From Euglena gracilis (Eukaryota > Euglenozoa > Euglenophyceae > Euglenales > Euglenaceae), in assembly GCA_900893395.1 (NCBI GenBank), contig CAAHFI010776939.1:1-25647 (forward strand): a stretch of DNA of 25,647 bases. The letters are read 5' to 3'. The notes beneath the pieces are model-generated. The model was not told the origin of the DNA. It saw nothing but the letters and a program-made list of their open reading frames with translations, and ran no database searches. This document shows, piece after piece, positions 19,699 to 25,647 of this stretch. The translations under genes and the position numbers were made by a program. Each line of letters begins with the position of its first letter. Within the stretch, counting starts at the first letter, position 1.

Positions 19699-21300
19699 CT
19701 GTCACATTTCCGGCTGCAAATTTCTCCGATCCTCGGTATCCACCGACAGGTGGAGACGTAGGATGTGCTCAGGAGGAAGGCGAGAACGTGGAGGATATCC
19801 TCTACGCTGCTCTGCCCACTTCTGTACAGCCTCGACCAGACGAAGCCCCACAGGGGATATACCTGTGGCTGCAACGCCTGTGCCGACGGCTGAAACCCAT
19901 GCCGATGTGGCTGGTATGGTTGTCGACGATACCCTCGAGGAACCTGCCAGTCCACAGCACGCTCCTCATTACGGGGACGTGCGCTGGGCCCTGTGGTCAC
20001 CAGCATTACTGCCGTGGCTGCTGCAGTGACACGCTGCTGCAGTCTGGGTCCAGAATGCCCTGCCCAGCCCAGGCTCCGTGAAGACACGGACGACGAAGCT
20101 GGCTGCTGACAGGCAGCAGAAAGGGACACTGAGTCAGCAGACTCAGCCCAGCCTCGTTTAGGATGAGCGAGTATCAGGTATTCGCCTGATTCCGTGGTAT
20201 ATACCACTCCTCAGGGCAGAATTTCTGTCCTCTACCCTGTTCGGGTATTCGCCCGAGCAGCTATTCCGAAGACCCTTTGCGGTATTATCCGCCATTAAGT
20301 CCTACCCGGGATTCTGCCAGGTGCAGGATTCCGTGCGCATGCATGCACACCCCTCTCCCCTCTCCCCTCTCGCGAGCGTGACACGCACAGCGCACAGGGC
20401 CGAAGGCCTACTTTTCTTTTCCTTTTCTTTTCGCCGTTTGAGGCCTTAAGGCTGCCAGACAGCACAACTTTTTCTTGGCCTAAGCCAAACCACCCACTCC
20501 TCTCTACTTTCCCCCGGGGCAAAATGCTGTCGCCGGCAGTTGGTTTTGTAGAGTAGGACTTTCCTTTTGCGTGGTCAGGTTTGACTGGCCATGCTCCCTG
20601 CCCAGGTTTGACTGGTCAGGTGCCCCCCTCCTTCCACACCCTCCCCATGGGTTTTCCTGGAATGCCCATGGACCCTACCCCAAGTGCCTTTGGCACACCC
20701 AAACTGGGTGGATGGGTTTGCTGAGCAAGGAAACCTGCCAGCCCCATTTTCCCCAGCGGGCTATAATATACTATACCCATAAGCCTAGCAAAATAGGTGA
20801 AACCGTTTTGCGCGTTTTGGCTTTTTGGGTCCCCCTCCTTTCCGCCCCCCCCCTCTTTTTGAGTGGACCCCTGTGCGACGGAAAGGGACCCTGTGGATGC
20901 GCCAGGGTGCACCTCCCACAGACCAGGTCTGTGTCCGAAATCCCTGTGGCCAGAATGCCTGGTCCAAAGGGGAAATCGGGCATAGCCCTGGGAGGGGATG
21001 TGTACCAGGCGTATGCTTCTGTCCACTTCCGTTGAGGAAGTTAGGATGGAAGCAGATCCTATTAGGATCTCCTAATGGGTGCCCCTTCTCTCTCCACAGG
21101 TGGTATTCTTTATATTATTTATTTTCCCTTTCTTCCTCGGACTTATTATAGTCCGTTATCCTTTCCCATCCTCTCTCTGTGCTTTGCTTCTCGGGAAGTT
21201 GGGAAAAGGGTTTTTCGTTACTCTGATTTTCTCTTCCCTAAGTAGGTCCGCACCAAGGCGAAAGCGAGGCTTTTGGGGAAAAGGGAAGATCAGACGTACA
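19699..21300. repeat. Spacer U2: second copy of the 1.6-kb segment
   Basis: Co-linear with U1 at an offset of 12,055 bp on the left and 12,057 bp on the right. The six one-base length differences from U1 lie in C, G and T runs after about 20830. It contains the same hairpin cluster (20173-20292), heptamer repeat (20350-20370), TATA-like spot (20761-20775) and right-hand hairpins (21054-21070, 21138-21155). It ends with the same GACGTACA as U1 but joins array C instead of the 90-bp satellite. Confidence 0.92.
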
Positions 21301-24300
21301 CTCCTTCGCAACGATGAGGTAAAGGATGGCCGACCTCTAGCCGGTGCAAAGCGCCCGTTTTTGGAGGCCGACGCGGCCGATTTCGGCCGAAAATGACCGA
21401 AAAACGACGTTTTTTGTGGCGTCCGTTACCAAAGTGCTATTTTGCGCCTCCCGGGCGATAACGGCTGCGTTTTACGCACGCCCACCGCGGGCAAAATTGT
21501 GCCTGTCCGCCGCCCCCTTCACAACAATGAGGTAAAGGATCGCCGACCTCCAGCTGGGGCAAAGCGCCCGTCTTTGGAGCGCCGACGCGGCCGATTTGGC
21601 CGAAAATGACCAAAAAACGACGCTTTTTGGTGCGTCCGTTACCAAAGTCCTCTTTTGCGCCTCCCGGGCGATAACGGCTGCGTTTTACGCACGCCGCCGC
21701 GGGCAAAATTGTACCTGTTTGCCCGCCGCCCTTCACAACAATGAGATAAAGGATCGCCGACCTCTAGCCGGGGCAAAGCGCCCGTTTTTGGAGGCCGAAG
21801 CGGCTGATTTCGGCCGGAAATGACCGAAAAACGACGTTTTTTGGTGCGTCCGTTACCAAAGCGGTAACGGCTGCGTTTTACGCACGCCCGCCTCGGGCAA
21901 AATTGTGCCTGTCCGCCTGCCGCCCTTCGCAACATGAGGTAAAGGATGGCCGACCTCTAGCTGGTGCAAAGCGCCCGTTTTTGGAGGCCCGACGCGGCCG
22001 ATTTAGGCCGAAAATGACCGAAAAACGACGTTTTTTTGGTGCGTCCGTTACCAAAGTGCTATTTTGCGCCTCCCGGGCGATAACGGCTGCGTTTTACGCA
22101 CGCCCACCGCGGGCAAAATTGTGCCTGTCCGCCCGCCGCCCTTCACAACAATGAGGTAAAGGATCGCCGACCTCTAGCTGGGACAAAGCGCCCGTCTTTG
22201 GAGCGCCGACGCGGCCGATTTCGGCCGAAAATGACCAAAAAACGACGTTTTTTTGGTGCGTCCGTTACCAAAGTGCTATTTTGCGCCTCCCGGGCGATAA
22301 CGGCTGCGTTTTACGCACGCCCCCGTGGGCAAAATTGTGCCTGTCCGTCTGCCGCCTTCGCAACGTAGAGATAAAGGATCGCCCACCTCTAGCCGGTGCA
22401 AAGCACCGTTTTTGGAGGCCGACGCGGGCGATTTCGGCCGAAAATGCCGAAAAACGACGTTTTTTGGTGCGTCCGTTACCAAAGTGCTATTTTGCGCCTC
22501 CCGGGCGATAAGGCTGCGTTTTACGCACGCCCGCCGCAAGCAAAATTGTGCCTGACCGCCGCCGCCCTTCGCAATGATGAGTAAAGGATCGCGGACCTCT
22601 AGCCGGTGCAAAGCACCGTTTTTGGAGGCCGACGCGGCGATTTCGGCCGAAAATGACCGAAAAACCACTTTTTTTGGTGCGTCCGTTACCAAAGTGCTAT
22701 TTTGCGCCTCCGGGCGATAACGGCTGCGTTTTTACGCACGCCCGCCGGGCAAAATTGTGCCTGTCCGCCCGCCGCCCTTCACAACAATGAGTAAAGGATC
22801 GACGACCTCTGGCCGGTGCAAAGCGCCCGTTTTTGGAGCGTCGACGGGCCGATTTCGGCCGAAAATGACCGAAAAACGACGTTTTTTTGGTGCGTCCGTT
22901 ACCAAAGTGCTATTTTGCGCCTCCCGGGCGGTAACGGCTGCGTTTTACGCACGCCCGCCGTGGGCAAAATTGTGCCATCGCCGCCGCCCTTCACAACAAT
23001 GAGGTAAAGGATCGCCGACCTCTAGCCGGGGCAAAGCGCCCGTTTTTGGAGGCCGAACGGCCGATTTCGGCCGAAAATGACCGAAAAACGACGTTTTTTT
23101 GGTGCGTCCGTTACCAAAGTGCTATTTTGCGCCTCCCGGGCGGTAACGGCTGCGTTTTACGCACGCCCGCCGGGGCAAAATTGTGCCTGTCCGCCGCCGC
23201 CCTTCGCAACATGAGGTAAAGGATCGCCGACCTCTAGCCGGGGCAAAGCGCCCGTTTTTCGAGGCCGAGCGGCCGATTTCGGCCGAAAATGACCGAAAAA
23301 CGACGTTTTTTGGTGCGTCCGTTACCAAAGTGCTATTTTGCGCCTCCCGGGCGTAACGGCTGCGTTTTACGCACGCCCGCCGCGGGCAAATTATGCCTGT
23401 CCGCCGCCGCCCTTCGCAACAATGAGGTAAAGGATCGCCGACCTCTAGCCGGTGCAAAGCACCCGTTTTTTGGAGGCCGACGCGGCCGATTTCGGCCGAA
23501 AATGACCGAAAAACGACGTTTTTTTGGTGCGTCCGTTACCAAAGTGCTATTTGCGCCTCCCGGGCGATAACGGCTGCGTTTTAGCACGCCCACCGCGGGC
23601 AAAATTGTGCCTGTCCCGCCGCCCTTCGCACGATGAGTAAAGGATGGCCGACCTCTAGCCGGTGCAAAGCACCCGTTTTTTGGAGGCCGACGCGGCCGAT
23701 TTCGGCCGAAAATGACCGAAAAACGACGTTTTTTGGTGCATCCGTTACCAAAGTGCTATTTTGCGCCTCCGGGCGTAACGGCTGCGTTTTAAGCACGCCA
23801 CCGCGGGCAAAATTGTGCCTGTCCGCCTGCCGCCCTTCGCAACAATGAGATAAAGGATCGCCGACCTCTAGCCGGTGCAAAGCGCCCGTTTTTGGAGCCG
23901 ACGCGGCCGATGTCGGCCGAAAATGACCGAAAAACGACGTTTTTTGGTGCGTCTGTTACCAAAGTGCTATTTTGCGCTCCCGGGCGGATAACGGCTGCGT
24001 TTTAAGCACGCCACCGCGGGCAAAATTGTGCCTGTCCGCCGCCGCCCTTCGCAACGATGAGGTAAAGGATCGCCGACCTCTAGCCGGGGCAAAGCGCCCT
24101 TTTTCGAGGCCGAGCGGCCGATTTCGGCCGAAAATGACCGAAAAACGACGTTTTTTGGTGCGTCCGTTACCAAAGTGCTGTTATGCGCCTCCCGGGCGAT
24201 AAGGCTGCGTTTTACGCACGCCCGCCGCGGGCAAAATTGTGCCTGCCGCCGCCGCCCTTCGCAACGATGAGGTAAAGGATCGCCGACCTCTAGCCGGTGC

Positions 24301-25647
24301 AAAGCCCGTTTTTGGAGGCCGACGCGCCGATTTCGGCCGAAAAATGACCGAAAAACGACGTTTTTTTGGTGCATCCGTTACCAAAGTGCTATTTTGCGCC
24401 TCCCGGGCGATAACGGCTGCGTTTTAAGCACGCCCACCGCGGGCAAAATTGTGCCTGTCCGCCCGCCGCCCTTCCAACGATGAGATAAAGGATGGCCGAC
24501 CTCTAGCCGGGTGCAAAGCACCCGTTTTTGGAGGCCGACGCGGCCGATTTCGGCCGAAAATGACCGAAAAACGACGTTTTTTTGGTGCATCCGTTACCAA
24601 AGTGCTATTTTTGCGACTCCCGGGCGATAACGGCTGCGTTTTAACGCACGCCCCCGCGGGCAAAATTGTGCCTGTCCGCCTGCCGCCCTTCGCAACGATG
24701 AGTAAAGGATTGCCGACCTCTAGCCGGTGCAAAGCCCCGTTTTGGAGGCCGACGCGGCCGATTTCGGCCGAAAATGACCGAAAAAACGACGTTTTTTGGT
24801 GCGTCTGTTACCAAAGTGCTATTTTGCGCCTCCCGGGCGATAACGCTGCGTTTTAAGCACGCCCACCGCGGGCAAAATTGTGCCTGTCCGCCTGCCGCCC
24901 TTCCCAACGATGAGATAAAGGATCGCCGACTCTAGCCGGTGCAAAGCACCCTTTTTGGAGGCCGACGCGGCCGATTTCGGCCGAAAATGACCGAAAAACG
25001 ACGTTTTTTTGTGCATCCGTTACCAAAGTGCTATTTTGCGACTCCCGGGCGGTAACGGCTGCGTTTTACGCACGCCCGCCGTGGGCAAAATTGTGCCTGT
25101 CCGCCAGCCGCCCTTGACAACAATGAGGTAAAGGATCGCCGACCTCTAGCCGGTGCAAAGCGGCCCGTCTTTGGAGCGCCGACGCGGCCGATTTCGGCCG
25201 AAAATGACCGAAAAACGACTTTTTCGGTGTGTCCGTTACCAAAGTGCTATTTTGCGCCTCTCCGGGCGGTAACGGCTGCGTTTTACGCACCCCCGCCGCG
25301 GGCAAATTGTGCCTGTCCGCCCGCCGCCCTTCGCAACGATGATGGTAACGGATAGCCGGGGCAAAGCGCCCGTCTTTGGAGCGCCGGTGCGCCGATTTCG
25401 GCCGAAAATGACCGAAAAACGACGTTTTTTGTGGTGCGTCTGTTACCAAAGTGCTATTTTTGCGCCTCCCGGGCGTAACGCTGCGTTTTAAGCACGCCCA
25501 CGCGGGCAAAATTGTGCCTGTCGCCTGCCGCCCTTCGAAACGATGAGGTAAAGGATCGCCGACCTCTAGCCGGGGGCAAAGCGCCCGTTTTTGGAGGCCG
25601 ACGCGGCCGATTTCGGCCGAAAATTACCGAAAAACGACGTTTTTTTG
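21301..25647. repeat. Array C: GC-rich satellite with a period of about 212 bp
   Basis: Head-to-tail copies can be counted by the recurring GAGGTAAAGGAT box, first at about 21320 and then about every 210-217 bp (one short interval of 193 and one of 204). There are 20 full intervals and a last copy cut by the window end, so the array continues. Each unit is CpG-dense and holds several dyads: CGGCCGA-TT-TCGGCCG, AAAAACG-A-CGTTTTT, GCGT-TTT-ACGC and GGCA-N6-TGCC. Copies differ by scattered one-base gains and losses and some substitutions, so this array is far less uniform than the 90-bp one. It shares no obvious sequence with the 90-bp unit. No open frame persists across units; I see no gene here. 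Confidence 0.95.

Noticed and set aside
7644-21300. U1 and U2 as the two LTRs of an element with array B as its inside
   Set aside because: The ends do not form clear TG...CA termini with a target-site duplication, no primer-binding or polypurine site is visible, and array A joins U1 through the same decayed satellite as array B joins U2. A block duplication explains this better.
21344-25509. Many short open frames in array C
   Set aside because: All are fragments of the same 212-bp unit in shifting frames, with no continuity between copies.
21301-25647. Array C as rDNA intergenic spacer repeats
   Set aside because: No rRNA gene sequence is visible in the window; spacing and GC content alone are not enough.

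Overview
This is repeat-dominated eukaryotic DNA. Nothing looks prokaryotic: there is no operon-like gene packing, about 85 percent of the window is tandem repeat plus a duplicated spacer, and the only recognisable protein is a retrotransposon-type Gag with CCHC zinc knuckles. The sequence does not fix the species. A fungus, protist or invertebrate would all fit. Both satellites are very rich in CpG, which argues against long-term CpG methylation and decay here.

Layout. (1) Positions 1-2244: the gag part of an LTR-retrotransposon-like element. It is degraded in its upstream part and has one clean 388-codon open frame (1065-2231) with two zinc knuckles. No pol is present. (2) Positions 2245-3689: C/A-rich DNA coding for nothing I recognise, with three conspicuous inverted repeats (2787-2853, 3304-3330, 3655-3674). 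(3) Positions 3690-7581: satellite array A, about 42 regular copies of a 90-bp unit. (4) Positions 7582-9243: spacer U1, unidentified, entered through a decayed satellite copy. (5) Positions 9244-19583: satellite array B, about 112 regular copies of the same 90-bp unit. (6) Positions 19584-21300: spacer U2, a near-perfect second copy of U1. (7) Positions 21301-25647 and beyond: array C, an unrelated GC-rich satellite with a period of about 212 bp, 20 full copies and part of another.

The most interesting structure is the 90-bp satellite. Each unit is made of four 21-bp modules, each holding a 17-bp dyad of the form ATCGCG-N5-CGCGAT (two exact, two diverged), plus 6 extra bases ending in TTTTTCAG. 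Across more than 150 units, almost all variation by eye is one optional base (none, T or C) after CAGAT. That single site acts as a barcode. It reveals a 271-bp triplet repeated three times, an 811-bp block repeated twice and a block of at least 1.8 kb duplicated 1,983 bp apart. The satellite and spacer together form a macro-unit (satellite, U, satellite, U) ending at array C.

Two further patterns cut across the segments. Short hairpins with an A/T loop, often TATTNN, recur in the gag region, in U and weakly in array C. The satellite half-site ATCGCG/CGCGAT is also over-represented in the gag region but absent from the DNA between gag and array A.

I see no host gene, rRNA, tRNA or CRISPR array. 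The long open frames through the 90-bp arrays on both strands exist only because 90 is divisible by three.
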